DNA of 35,776 nt from Arminella tubonensis (GCF_003240585.1 NZ_PCDP01000054.1:1-35776), one strand, 5' to 3'; shown: positions 23,818 to 32,434, counted from the stretch's first letter. The notes: a model not told the origin generated them from the sequence alone. Program-made: numbers and translations.

Positions 23818-24330
23818 AACGAACGGCTCAAGGGGTTTGGAACCCCGACTGCGGCAACTGGCGCGAAAGGTCCCGGCGAAATTTGCAGCGCTTGGGGACC
23901 GCGTAGCGAAGGTGCAGCGCGCCGTGGCGCGATATCAGCGAGAGCTCAACCCCCCACCCTGCCTGCGCGTGATCCCGCTTTGAAGGCCTGAAACGTAGAC
24001 GAGACCGGTAGTGAGCTTCGCTTCCGCAGTGGCCGCCGCATGTCGTCTATCGAGGTCATCTGGTTCCTGACGCGATAACGCCACACCTCGGTGTCCCCTG
24101 AACCCCCACGGCAATTCTTGCTGCAGAAAGAGAGGGCAAAATCGCTTGGATATACCCTACAGCCTGAGCCAACGCCCACCTGAGAGTTTCTTAGGAATTC
24201 TGCAAACTTGTCCCCGCATGTATTTCGTCACGGACAACTATTTTCCGCGAACGATGTCGCGGGGCGTGGCGGCGCGGACCCTCGAAGGGAGCAGCGGCCG
24301 GCGCGGGGTTTATCGGCTGCCGCTTGGTAA
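23818..24330. other. Gene-free stretch
   Basis: Apart from the possible continuation of the preceding gene to 23906, I see no gene, hairpin terminator, repeat or EcfG/FixK signal here. Confidence 0.4.
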
Positions 24331-24909
24331 TCAATCCCCGGCGGATCGCAAGAATTCGCTGGTTTCGAGCAACTGGACTTGCACGGAGAACCGATCTCCT
24401 AGTAACACCAACGAGGCGTCGTGGGTTTCGTCGGCGCCGCTGCAGACGGCGTCGCGCAGAACCTTAACGTGGTAGCCGAGATCGATCGCGCCGAGAACGG
24501 CCGAAAGCACGCAGACGTCAGTCTCGCCACCTGAAATTGCCAGCGAATCTACGCCTTCGGATTGCAGGATCCGGTGAAGACGCCCATCGACCCAGGGGGA
24601 GTAGGTGGCCTTGTCGAAGGTACGCGCGGGTGGAGCAAACTTGCGGAGCTCCGGGACGATGTCGAGAAGTCCTCGATCCAGTCGGTCGAGCGTCATGGAC
24701 TCCCATTTTTCGTAGTAGTCACGCCACGTGCCCACGGCATCTTCCGCACGGGCTGGCGGAACGAAGCGGGTGAAGATGGTTCTTCCCGGATGGCGGCTCG
24801 TCAACTCAACGACGGCCGGCGATACTTTCGCCATCCAAGGCACATGCCAAGGCGTCTCTTCCACGAACATCGACTGCATATCGACGCAAAGGTGGAGCCA
24901 GTTACCCAT
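24331..24909 (-). CDS. Isochorismatase-family cysteine hydrolase
   Basis: A 192-residue cytoplasmic hydrolase with the family's triad: D10 (LCVDMQSMF), K100 (FDKATYSPW) and C133 (GGETDVCVLSAVLGAIDLGY). Members hydrolyse nicotinamide, N-carbamoylsarcosine, isochorismate or similar amides and ethers; the residues seen here do not identify the substrate. Its ATG at 24907-24909 follows the TAG of the preceding small gene without a gap, so the two are translationally linked and share the EcfG-type promoter at 25251-25275. Confidence 0.9.
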   Translation of the reverse strand: MGNWLHLCVDMQSMFVEETPWHVPWMAKVSPAVVELTSRHPGRTIFTRFVPPARAEDAVGTWRDYYEKWESMTLDRLDRGLLDIVPELRKFAPPARTFDKATYSPWVDGRLHRILQSEGVDSLAISGGETDVCVLSAVLGAIDLGYHVKVLRDAVCSGADETHDASLVLLGDRFSVQVQLLETSEFLRSAGD

Positions 24910-25227
24910 CTACGATACGGAGCCCGACGAGGCCGGCTCCTTCAAACCGAACGCAGCCGGTACCTCGGGGTCCGTGTCCGGAAGGCCTTCAATTCGTTCG
25001 TCTTCCAGCTCTTCCGATTGCTCAGGCGTAACTTGAGGGGTGTCGCCGTCACCCTGAAACGCAGTGAGCTGCATCATTATTGCTTTCGCACGCATTACGA
25101 GGGCGGCCTCGTCGAGACTGCCGTCGGTCGCCATAGTGACGGAGATATGTTCATCGGCTTCGCCACGAAAATCGACCGTCGTCATACCAACGTTGATGTT
25201 CCCTACACGCGTATCGATAAGCCGCAT
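24910..25227 (-). CDS. Small acidic protein, function unknown
   Basis: A 105-residue protein: a short beta-rich start (MRLIDTRVGNINVGMTTVDF), a helical middle (SLDEAALVMRAKAIMMQLTA) and a Glu/Asp/Pro-rich tail. I do not recognise a family. GGGAGAAA lies before the ATG at 25225-25227, and GGAAC-N16-GGTT lies 24 bp upstream, so general-stress control is likely. It directly precedes the cysteine hydrolase. Confidence 0.7.
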   Translation of the reverse strand: MRLIDTRVGNINVGMTTVDFRGEADEHISVTMATDGSLDEAALVMRAKAIMMQLTAFQGDGDTPQVTPEQSEELEDERIEGLPDTDPEVPAAFGLKEPASSGSVS

Positions 25228-25250
25228 GAATTTCTCCCGTTTTGACCGAC

Positions 25251-25275
25251 AACCACGGCAAGCCGCTGTTGTTCC
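25251..25275 (-). promoter_or_regulatory. EcfG/RpoE2-type promoter, GGAAC-N16-GGTT
   Basis: -35 GGAAC at 25275-25271 and GGTT at 25254-25251, directed at the small acidic protein and the cysteine hydrolase. Confidence 0.65.
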
Positions 25276-25383
25276 CGACCTAGAGCTTCGGCGTTTTGAG
25301 AATATCCCGGCTGGCCGCCGTGGGGGCGTGTATTCAGCCTTGTTTCGTCGTTCGTCCCAAAAAAGGGCGATCACGCGGGATCC

Positions 25384-25563
25384 TCATCTAGCGGGTCTTC
25401 GCGCAGGGAAGCGATCCGGAGAGCGTCGACCCGGTCGGCACCCCTGCGAGGTCAGCTCGTCGATCAGGCTCGGCAGCCGTGGCTTGATTTCCGTCAGGAC
25501 ATTCTTGTTCTCCATCGCCTCCTCGTTGGGTAATCGCACGAAAGCTACGCGTGACCGGAACAT
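25384..25563 (-). CDS. Possible small protein (43 or 59 residues)
   Basis: A short frame with protein-like composition: MFRSRVAFVRLPNEEAMENK, then NVLTEIKPRLPSLIDELTSQ, ending in an Arg/Pro-rich tail that may be out of frame. An ATG at 25561-25563 has no ribosome site; an inner ATG at 25513-25515 has AGGAGG but only 2-3 bp away. I do not recognise it. It could be the start of a truncated gene. It lies between the Hsp20 gene (same strand, 57 bp upstream) and the 25227 operon. Confidence 0.35.
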   Translation of the reverse strand: MFRSRVAFVRLPNEEAMENKNVLTEIKPRLPSLIDELTSQGCRPGRRSPDRFPARRPAR

Positions 25564-25620
25564 TGCCGCGCGAACGAAGCCGGCGGCGATCGACGACGCC
25601 GGCCTCCTTCACGGCTGACC

Positions 25621-26094
25621 TTATGCGACCTGCTTTTCGCCTTCGATGACCTGCAACGGCGCCTGGCTTGCGCCCGCGCTGCCGATTGCGATCTTGCGAG
25701 GTTTCATCGTTTCCGGAATTTCGCGCTTCAACTCGACGGTCAGGAGACCGTTGACGAGCGAGGCTTTGTCAACCCGGACGTGATCTGCGAGTTCGAAGCG
25801 GCGCTCGAAAGACCGGCCGGCGATGCCGCGGTGCAGGTACTCTCCCTGCTTATCCTGGTTCTTTTCACCCTTCACGATGAGAACGTTGCGTTCCTGGGTG
25901 ATGTCGAGGTCACCTTCGCCAAATCCCGCGACCGCCATGGTGATGCGGTAGTCGTCATCCCCGGATTTCGCGATGTCGTAGGGCGGCCATGTGTCGATCG
26001 CCTGCAGGCGCTGAGAGGCGTTCAAAAGGTTGAAGACGCGGTCAAAGCCGATGCTGGACCGATAGAACGGTGCAAGGTCGAATTCATTTTTCAT
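25621..26094 (-). CDS. Hsp20 small heat-shock protein (IbpA-like)
   Basis: A 157-residue IbpA-type holdase: N-terminal FDLAPFYRSSIGFDRVFNLL, alpha-crystallin domain about 35-130 (YDIAKSGDDDYRITMAVAGF, VLIVKGEK, the loop around LHRGIAGRSFERRFELAD and GLLTVELKREIPE), and a C-terminal I-A-I motif (RKIAIG) for oligomer contacts. GGAGG precedes the ATG at 26092-26094, so I drop the longer upstream reading. It is intact, unlike the Hsp20 at 6676-7245, and of a different class. No EcfG or FixK site was found upstream; an RpoH promoter would be the usual control, but I could not place one. Confidence 0.93.
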   Translation of the reverse strand: MKNEFDLAPFYRSSIGFDRVFNLLNASQRLQAIDTWPPYDIAKSGDDDYRITMAVAGFGEGDLDITQERNVLIVKGEKNQDKQGEYLHRGIAGRSFERRFELADHVRVDKASLVNGLLTVELKREIPETMKPRKIAIGSAGASQAPLQVIEGEKQVA

Positions 26095-26590
26095 TGCCAA
26101 ATCCTCCGTAAAGCGAGTTGGAAATGGAGACGCGTCGGAAACGACGTCCCCGGCTTTTCGGCCCCCATTGGGCTGCCGACGAGCACGATTTAGTTTTCGG
26201 TCTTTCACCCTTCAAGAGGTGTTCGGAAAAAATTCGAGATCCATTCATTGGTGCCGCGCGAACCAAGAAAACTGCGCGCAACGCGGCTCATCGGTGCGGT
26301 TGAGGGTCCCGATGTGGCACAAGGCGAAGGCTTCGATGCTGCCCAGATTTCGTCGGAAATCGTCGAACGGCGCATTGGATCGATGGAAAGCGGAAACTCT
26401 CAAGCTCGAAGCTCGGTCTCTGCGATCACGATACGGAAATCAATTTCGAAAGGGCCGTCAATCATCCAATCGTTGCCGCATCCTTCCGCGAACGGTTCGG
26501 TTCCGCATCATCCCACTCGCAGCAAATGTTTTTCGGAAACAACCGAAGGCGATCCTGGTTGGCAAAGGCACCCAACCAGAGAGCTTCCCC
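26095..26590. other. Gene-free stretch upstream of Hsp20
   Basis: Open frames exist on the plus strand but none resembles a known protein or has a convincing start. It should include the Hsp20 promoter. Confidence 0.4.
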
Positions 26591-26812
26591 ATGTTCATGG
26601 GTGTCGACAAACTACAGGGCGAACTGCCGCCACAAGGTCGCGGATCCAAACGCCGCCGCGGCCCTCCAGAACTGCTCGAAGGCAAGTACGGTGAGATGTC
26701 CACCCTGGGCAACTTAATGTTCAAGAGCTTCAACTTTCGCTCGAAATCCAAGCTACCGCCATTCTCCAGTCTCATCGCCAGCATCAGACTCGGCCACGTC
26801 GCTCCGATCCAA
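26591..26812 (+). pseudogene. Manganese catalase, N-terminal remnant
   Basis: Starts MFMGVDKLQGELPP as Mn-catalases do. At about 26635 the homology moves to the next frame (ADPNAAAALQ) and back at about 26680 (GKYGEMSTLGNLMFKSFNFR, then PPFSSLIASI), matching the first about 70 residues of the family, including the E of GEMST that ligates manganese. Homology ends near 26800, where the convergent membrane-protein gene begins. Two frameshifts and loss of the rest make it non-functional. A full gene has about 280 residues. Confidence 0.75.
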
Positions 26813-27100
26813 TCAAAGCGTCCATAGCAAAACGGGAATGCCCAGCAGAAGGGCTCCCGACACGCCTCCAGCGAGATGGCGGGGCGAAATTTCAAACGAT
26901 CCGCCGAGCAGCGCCATGACGACACCTGCCGTCATGAGTTGAAATATTGGCGGCTGGCTGATGCCGGCAAACAGCGGAGCAAGGGCCGTGACGGCAATTG
27001 CCAAAAGGCAGGCCACTGGGATCTTCCAAGCTGCAGTTGTCGCAAGTCCAGAGCCCAAACACGCCCCGAGCAAAGTTGAAAACCAGACGAAATTCGACAT
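26813..27100 (-). CDS. Small multi-pass membrane protein, function unknown
   Basis: A 95-residue protein with about three hydrophobic helices (FSTLLGACLGSGLATTAAWK, VACLLAIAVTALAPLFAG, LMTAGVVMALLGGSF and a final GVSGALLLGIPVLLWTL). No family recognised. The ATG at 27098-27100 lacks a good ribosome site. It converges on, and probably truncates, the Mn-catalase remnant. Confidence 0.55.
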   Translation of the reverse strand: MSNFVWFSTLLGACLGSGLATTAAWKIPVACLLAIAVTALAPLFAGISQPPIFQLMTAGVVMALLGGSFEISPRHLAGGVSGALLLGIPVLLWTL

Positions 27101-27598
27101 GGCGGCACCACGTTTGTCGCCAGAATGGCGATAGCAGTCGCTGCCTAACCTGTGGCGATCAAAATGGTTCAACAGAGCCGGCCAAGAAATCCGGCTGGCC
27201 GCCCGCCATCCTGGGTCCAGAGACGGATTTCGTCCGCGCGCGACAGTTTAAGGGCGCCCGTGGTGTGATTGTCGCCGTCAGCCGCAACTGCGAATTCGGA
27301 TCCTAGATTTTCTTGCGACCACCCATGGCCGCGATTTGATTGGCGGCTTTTGGAAGGTGACAATTCTCCTTGGTCGCCTTCCTCCGGTCGTTCTCGGCAT
27401 CACATTTGGGCTCTTTGGATTGCAATCTCATTGCGGCCCGTACACAGACGGCGGCCTCAGTTTCCGGCGCGGCCGTGCTCCAATTTATAGGGCGCCACCG
27501 TCCCAAATAGGACCCGGTGGGCCATTAGAGCCGACGAGGTAAGGAACTTTTGACCGCGATATAATTTTAGCAATTACTCATAAACGCGGAGCATCGGA
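27101..27598. other. Intergenic stretch, no certain gene
   Basis: A minus-strand frame ending at 27303 has a lysine-rich tail (ENDRRKATKENCHLPKAANQ) that could be a small protein, but start and family are unclear. Otherwise only the weak promoter at 27543-27567 is seen. Confidence 0.35.
27543..27567 (+). promoter_or_regulatory. Weak EcfG-type promoter candidate, GGAAC-N18-TT
   Basis: GGAAC at 27543-27547 and TT at 27566-27567 fit the relaxed consensus, but the -10 reads ATTT and the region is AT-rich (TATAATTTT), so a housekeeping promoter is as likely. It lies 32 bp upstream of the ATG at 27599. Confidence 0.35.
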
Positions 27599-27817
27599 AT
27601 GACCGAGACACTTTTTCGCAGCGCGGCCGGTCGAGTACATGGTCGACCCTACACTCTCGACGAATTTGTAGAGAAATATGCACTGGCAACTGACTACGCT
27701 AGGGACCTTTATTTCCGGTTTGGTCCGTCATCAGTTGACCTCGATCTTTTGATGAAGGCAAAGCAATCTCGCCGCCTTGATAAAATAGCGGGGCGATTGG
27801 AGAAAAGCGATGAGTAG
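27599..27817 (+). CDS. Small protein, function unknown
   Basis: A 72-residue soluble protein (GRPYTLDEFVEKYALATDYA, then RDLYFRFGPSSVDLDLLMKA) with GGAGC upstream of the ATG. Its helical, charged C-terminus ends KIAGRLEKSDE. It is more AT-rich in codon use than most neighbours, which may mean recent acquisition. The family is not recognised. Confidence 0.6.
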   Translation: MTETLFRSAAGRVHGRPYTLDEFVEKYALATDYARDLYFRFGPSSVDLDLLMKAKQSRRLDKIAGRLEKSDE

Positions 27818-27980
27818 CCAGCCTGAACCGTTCGCACCGGCAAACTCCGATCGGGCGGACCCGAGATCGAGCCCCACCCGCTTCATGACGTGAAGCGAGG
27901 TTCCACATTTTCCTTGCCAAGACTATTCAGCACAACATCATCCTGCAGGACGTTTTTGAAATCGTTCTACTGTCGTTCAC

Positions 27981-28005
27981 GGAACGAACTGATGTGTTAG
28001 CCGTT
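27981..28005 (+). promoter_or_regulatory. EcfG/RpoE2-type promoter, GGAAC-N16-CGTT (perfect)
   Basis: -35 GGAAC at 27981-27985, -10 CGTT at 28002-28005, 45 bp upstream of the CsbD gene, whose homologues are classic general-stress genes. Confidence 0.85.
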
Positions 28006-28050
28006 GTTGTCTCGATGAAACAATCAGGTTTCACTATCGGAGGAAAAGTC

Positions 28051-28242
28051 ATGGGCAGCACAGCAGACAAGGTTTCAGGCAAGGCCAACGAACTCGCAGG
28101 CAAGGCTCGCCAGGGCGTGGGTAAGGCTGTCGGAAACGAAGAAATGCAGGTCAAAGGCATGAGCCAGGAAGCCAAGGGCGACGCCCAGCAGGCTAAGGGA
28201 CAGGTCAAAGAAGCAGTCAAGAAGGTCGTCGACAAGGCCTGA
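28051..28242 (+). CDS. CsbD-family stress protein
   Basis: A 63-residue, highly charged, helical protein with the CsbD pattern of repeated K-x-x-G-K-A-x-E-x-x-G-K-A (DKVSGKANELAGKARQGVGK, later KGMSQEAKGDAQQAKGQVKE). The family is strongly induced by general stress; the molecular function is unknown. CGGAGGAAAA lies before the ATG at 28051, and a perfect EcfG-type promoter lies upstream. Confidence 0.93.
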   Translation: MGSTADKVSGKANELAGKARQGVGKAVGNEEMQVKGMSQEAKGDAQQAKGQVKEAVKKVVDKA

Positions 28243-29019
28243 GAGCGCGATCACGGTGAACACCTAAAAGGTTCCGCGCCGGAGTTTGATTCCGATCTGA
28301 CGCGGACGTGCAGGCGGCTGTCGTAGCAGGGCTTCAAGGGGCGCGGCTTTTTCCCTGAGGCACGGGTGCCAGTGGCCCACTGGAGCCGCACTTCAACTGA
28401 TACGGACGCTCTCGGAGCTGATCCAAGCCGTGCTCCTCGTTCAGGCAACAGATCGCGCGCCATCGGAAGGTTTTTGAATCGATCAGAGGTCCGCCTGACG
28501 TTTTCGGCTGCCCATCCGTCGAGATTCGTTATCGAGGTCGACGAACGCATCCAGTCGAAGATATTGAACGTCGGGAAGAGCCGTGGATGGTGCTTCCAAA
28601 GGCGGAAGACCTCGTCTGACCGAGCGGTCGGCCTCGTAGGCGACAGCAGTGTTGCTCGATTATCTGAATGGCGTCCAGCCAACGCGTTTGACCAGCTCGG
28701 CGAGCGACAAAGGGCCACCAGTGCCCCGCCTGATCGGCGATCGAACCGAGGGTTGGGTCCTTCCCGCCAGCCATCGAATACTACATGTAGGCGAAGGCGT
28801 CCTCCTCCAGGCTCTTTCAACGAACCCTCCAGTCCGAACGGTGCTCCGCGATCGGAACGTGCGAATCCTTCGCGGGCAAGTCGCAAGTGTTGATGGACGG
28901 TTGCAGTGTCGCCGGCCTCCATCGCGTCTTGAAGCCACAGCAGACCCAGTTCAAGGTGAATCTGATTTTCAGAACCAATGATCTTACTCACGATTCTTAG
29001 GAGCAGCCCGAGCGCCGGA
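28243..29019. other. Decayed region; one possible minus-strand fragment
   Basis: A minus-strand frame (28991-28251) is open for 246 codons from a GTG, and its first about 50 residues read protein-like (IHLELGLLWLQDAMEAGDTA, then TVHQHLRLAREGF). Further on, protein-like pieces appear in different frames (HHPRLFPTFNIFDWM), so it looks like a broken gene. I cannot name the family. No promoter or repeat is clear. Confidence 0.35.
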
Positions 29020-29315
29020 TTGCGAGGTCTTCGCCGCCAGCACCCCCGCTATCCTTGTCACATGGGCGATGAACGAGTTGATCTTCGTGCTTTCTTTCGG
29101 ATACCTAGGACACATCCCGGCGAGGCGTGTGGAGTCGTCGGGGCCGAAGGCATGCATGCATACCGCCTGCTACTTGAATGGCCTGTCTCTCGTCATGATC
29201 CCGAACGGGCACTGGCATTGCAGGCTGCCGGGCCGCACTCAACGGCGACGTCAATGCCGAGACCGCCCGTGGCGTCTCTGCCTTCGCAAAAAAGCACGAC
29301 TTGTTCGCTTCATAA
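29020..29315 (+). pseudogene. DUF982-family protein remnant
   Basis: One frame gives AYRLLLEWPVSRHDPERALA (from about 29159), the next gives AALNGDVNAETARGVSAFAK and a stop at 29313-29315. Joined, they match the C-terminal two thirds of DUF982, a small rhizobial family of unknown function. A one-base shift at about 29231 separates them, and the N-terminal part is in yet another frame (MNELIFVLSFGYLGH). It is not expected to be functional. Confidence 0.55.
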
Positions 29316-29616
29316 ACCAACGTCGTGGTCGCAGGCCAAACCAGACGCAGCAGCGATCCTTATGAGATGACTCCGGGAACCCGCCTGTGATCGAAACAAG
29401 ATCCAGGGAACCGATGGCGCGCTGGATCTTCCTACCTCAAAAAACGCCGTTGGTTCCCAACTGGGCAGGGTTTCTCGGTGCGGTCAATGGCGTTCACTTC
29501 GCGCGTGAATGCTCGAGCCGCGGCGAGCTTGAAGGGTGGAGGATTGAGCGCGCCTCTGCCGCGGCGGTCCGCGCGTGATGGGTCGCCCTGGCGGGCTCGC
29601 ACGAGGCGGCTTCTGT
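29316..29616. other. Gene-free stretch
   Basis: I see no convincing gene or signal; a 63-codon plus-strand frame at 29387-29578 has no ribosome site and no family resemblance. Confidence 0.4.
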
Positions 29617-29988
29617 CTAACCTGCTGCGACCATCTCCCTCATGGCGCTCACGATGCGGGAGTGGTCATACGGTTTGGCAAAAAACTTGCCTTGAACCGG
29701 GAGTAGAGCGTCACTTAGATGTCGATGGCCCGAAGTGACGATGATCTTCACGGGCGGCCATCTGTCGCGCACCGCTGCCGCCAGCTTCAATCCATCCATG
29801 CTGCCCGGCATGTCGATGTCCGTAAATAAAACGCCGATGTCAGAGTTCGCAATCAAAATGGCGATCGCGTCGTCTGCGTTGGATGCCTCATGGACGATAA
29901 ATCCTTCGTCCTGCAGAAATTCCACAATATCCATTCGGATGAGTATCTCATCCTCAACGACAAGCACTGTGATCCCACTATACGCCAT
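29617..29988 (-). CDS. Single-domain (CheY-like) response regulator
   Basis: A 123-residue stand-alone receiver: acidic pair E12-D13 (VLVVEDEILIRMD), phospho-acceptor D57 (VLFTDIDMPGSMDGLKL), T85 (VTSG) and K105 (FFAKPY). It has no output domain, so it acts by protein contact or as a phosphate sink. The class is frequent near PAS/HWE kinases in rhizobia. No kinase is adjacent here; the hybrid FixL and the cyclic-di-GMP genes are the nearest sensor proteins. GGATCATGA is the only, weak, ribosome site before the ATG at 29986-29988. Confidence 0.88.
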   Translation of the reverse strand: MAYSGITVLVVEDEILIRMDIVEFLQDEGFIVHEASNADDAIAILIANSDIGVLFTDIDMPGSMDGLKLAAAVRDRWPPVKIIVTSGHRHLSDALLPVQGKFFAKPYDHSRIVSAMREMVAAG

Positions 29989-30395
29989 TTATCATGATCC
30001 CCGCCCTTGCGCCGTAGGTATGTCTTTTTTGTTTGCATGCGGCGACGGTTGGTAACGCGTGTAAGGTAGAAATGATCCGCCGGACGTAAACTTATATTGT
30101 CATACTTAAATCGGCGCGGCCTGGCATGGGTTCCTACTCCGCTCCACTCGAGCACCGACCCGCGCGCGCCATCCTCGATGATGACAATTCCAGAATCCTC
30201 GAACCGCTGCCCGATGGAGTTTTCCTTGACTCGAACCCACAACGCAGCTACCTGTTTACTGTCGATATTTGCTTGCTGAGCTTTGGTTACCGCGCGATTG
30301 GCACCGCGCCTTGACGAACCTTCCTTCAAAAATCGCTATCATCATCCGCAGCGTTTTAGCGTCGCGGTCGTCTTATTGCTATGAAAGGGTTCATC
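29989..30395. other. Intergenic stretch with csp leader
   Basis: A minus-strand frame to 30329 with a protein-like part (GIVIIEDGARGSVLEWSG) starts only with TTG and has no ribosome site; I do not call it. The last 100 bp should be promoter and leader of cspA. Confidence 0.35.
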
Positions 30396-30605
30396 ATGAC
30401 CACTGGCACAGTTAAATGGTTCAATTCCACCAAGGGCTTTGGCTTCATCCAGCCTGATAACGGCGGCGCTGACGCCTTCGTTCACATCTCGGCTGTGGAG
30501 CGCGCCGGAATGCGCGAAATCGTCGAAGGCCAGAAGATCGGCTACGAACTCGAGCGCGACAACAAGTCGGGCAAGATGTCGGCCTGCAATCTCCAGGCTG
30601 TCTAA
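30396..30605 (+). CDS. cspA: Cold-shock protein (CspA family)
   Basis: A 69-residue single cold-shock domain with both RNA-binding motifs (KGFGFI and AFVHI) and the standard start TGTVKWFNSTKGFGFIQP. It acts as an RNA chaperone or antiterminator in the cytoplasm. AAAGGG precedes the ATG at 30396. It is complete, and an intrinsic terminator follows at 30670-30697. Its frameshifted paralogue is at 16570. Confidence 0.95.
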   Translation: MTTGTVKWFNSTKGFGFIQPDNGGADAFVHISAVERAGMREIVEGQKIGYELERDNKSGKMSACNLQAV

Positions 30606-30669
30606 ATCGGTATCTGCTTTCCTTTGACCACGGATGTACTGGCACTGTCGAAAGCAAACTATGAACCGA

Positions 30670-30697
30670 GGTCAGGCATGATTGCCTGGCCTTTTTT
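30670..30697 (+). terminator. Intrinsic terminator after cspA
   Basis: Nine-bp stem GGTCAGGCA / TGCCTGGCC (one G-U) with TGAT loop, followed by six T residues; 65 bp after the cspA stop. Confidence 0.85.
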
Positions 30698-31300
30698 ATG
30701 CCCAATCAGCTGCGGTCGTGCCGTATCAAATTTGTTGGTATCGGGTCAGGTGATCATCGGAGACTGCAAGTAAGATTAACCCACAGATTACAACCATCAA
30801 TACGGCCTGGCAGATTGCCATTCAGGAAATTCTAAGAATGGTTGTTCGCGATGTGTACGAGCCCGGGACGAAGCGTCCTTTCACGCGCATGTGAAGCGCA
30901 TCGAAGAAGCCGCGGTGGACAGCATTTATACGGGGGGATGCTCGGTGGCACGGCGAATGGGCCGAAGTTCTCGTCAAGGAAAAGGCGAGCAATTTCGTGA
31001 CCACTCTGCTGACATCGTTCACCTACGACAAGGTATATGCAGCCTCAGGGGCCATCAACCAAACGGGATCAGGCGGCTCGCCACAGCGATCTGTTCACAG
31101 TTCTCATTCCTTTCGAGGCGAGATTTGTCGCCCTCAGCGCCAGGGTGATTGGAGACCGCAGTGCACTTCTTTCGCTTGTAACTGGTCCGGTCGGTAAGCC
31201 GATGGTGAAGATTGCTGCTGTTGACCCCCGTGCTGCAAGATCGTACACCCCGGTCAAGCCTTATGTCCAAGGCCTGCGCTAAGAGCGAAAAGGGAACCAG
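30698..31300. other. Intergenic stretch with protein-like fragments
   Basis: Frames change repeatedly: VVRDVYEPGTKRPFTRM and then a stop, KRIEEAAVDSIYTGG, and WAEVLVKEKASNFVTTLL. A frame ending at 31282 (LIPFEARFVALSARVIGDRS, then GKPMVKIAAVDP) lies 18 bp before the next gene and might be the end of a small gene. None can be named; decay is likely. Confidence 0.35.
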
Positions 31301-31603
31301 ATGGACGTAAAATATCCTAATGCACGAGGGCACTTCTTCTCGGCAGTTCGGACACTCGCTACCTCCTCCGACAGCATTCAAACCCGATTGATCGAAGCCA
31401 GCGACAGCATTCTGGCGGTCACCCTTGATGAGTTTGAAGGTGACATCGAACTGAAAATCAAGTTTGCCAGAATACTCGATCTTCTGGCCGTTGACCGTGA
31501 CGATATCGAAATTGCCGCAGTCGAAAACGCAGCCCATATGAGCGATATCGACGCCATAAAACTCGCGGAACTCATCTGCGAGTTTTTCTACGATCTGTGG
31601 TAG
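31301..31603 (+). CDS. Small acidic helical protein, function unknown
   Basis: A 100-residue protein with AAAAGGG before the ATG at 31301. Helical and acidic (SIQTRLIEASDSILAVTLDE, later SDIDAIKLAELICEFFYDLW). I recognise no family. The frame is clean and has the codon use of an expressed gene. Confidence 0.65.
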   Translation: MDVKYPNARGHFFSAVRTLATSSDSIQTRLIEASDSILAVTLDEFEGDIELKIKFARILDLLAVDRDDIEIAAVENAAHMSDIDAIKLAELICEFFYDLW

Positions 31604-32434
31604 CGCTGGAGAGGCCGTCGTTTGTCGAGTAGACAGCCTATGGGACCATCGGGGTCGAATTTGCTGTTTTTTGCCGCTTTGTGAGGGCTCGTGGCGGAGG
31701 CGTTTTGAAGCGGAAATCGCCCACCATCGTCCAAGGTGCGCCAAGCTGAAGTCAGGAGTGCCCAGGCGCCAGTCCCCAGAGATCGTCGGACAGCTCAATG
31801 GTGTGGCGCATGCCTTCAACAGCATAAGCAAAAACTAGGTTTTGGCGGCTTTGGCAAAGGAACAACGTCAAGCCAATGGAAGGATTCGCCATTGCCCGTC
31901 GGTCCCAAAAGCGGCCTCGGCAGTGTCTCGAGCATGGCAATCGCTCCCGCCGCAGCTTCGCCTCGACCGCCTCGAATCCGGCGCCCTCGACGAGATCCAC
32001 CGCTATCATGAGCAACAGCGGCTCACCCTCGACTAGAGAACCCTCACTATCTCCAGATCGATCACACCGTCACACCTACCGCTTTGCGAACCTGCCCTAG
32101 CGCGCTCCGTTCCATCATCGAGCGCGTTTTCGGAAGCGATTCACGTCCGAGCCCAACCCATTCCTGCCAAACGTCAGTGTTTCGTGAACCGGGTGAGGAG
32201 CGGATGATGAATCCGGAACCGCCAAAGGGGACACGCGGAACGAAACTAAAATCCCGACGTTTACTAATAAGTTGTAGGTCATCGACTTCTAACGCCGGGT
32301 GGTGGGCGACTATTGAACCGGGACCACCTACTCCGACCGCACTTAGCTGAGAGCATCGGGTTCTTCGCTCAAAGGGAGTGCGACCAGTTCTTCTCGGTGA
32401 TTGGACGACAGATTCGCAATAACGGGGGAACTTG
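31604..32434. other. Long stretch without an intact gene
   Basis: Contains the receiver-domain remnant at 31950-32039 and otherwise only frames without start or family resemblance, including a minus-strand frame at 32062-32448. I see no repeat or clear regulatory site except GGGGGAA for the next gene. Confidence 0.4.
31950..32039 (-). pseudogene. Receiver-domain remnant
   Basis: About 30 residues (EPLLLMIAVDLVEGAGFEAV, then EAKLRRERL) match the first helix and second strand of CheY-like receivers, normally VEDEPLLLMIAVDLVEDAGF. The conserved acidic pair reads VEGE, and no phospho-acceptor strand follows. It is a fragment of a response regulator. Confidence 0.5.

Noticed and set aside
26168..26590. 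Long plus-strand ORF running into the Mn-catalase remnant
   Set aside because: Only the part after 26591 resembles a protein family; the rest is basic and low in similarity to anything.
29853..30329. 158-codon minus-strand ORF
   Set aside because: Overlaps the response regulator in another frame and starts at TTG without a ribosome site.
31055..31831. 258-codon minus-strand ORF
   Set aside because: Antisense to the better-supported gene at 31301-31603, without start signals.
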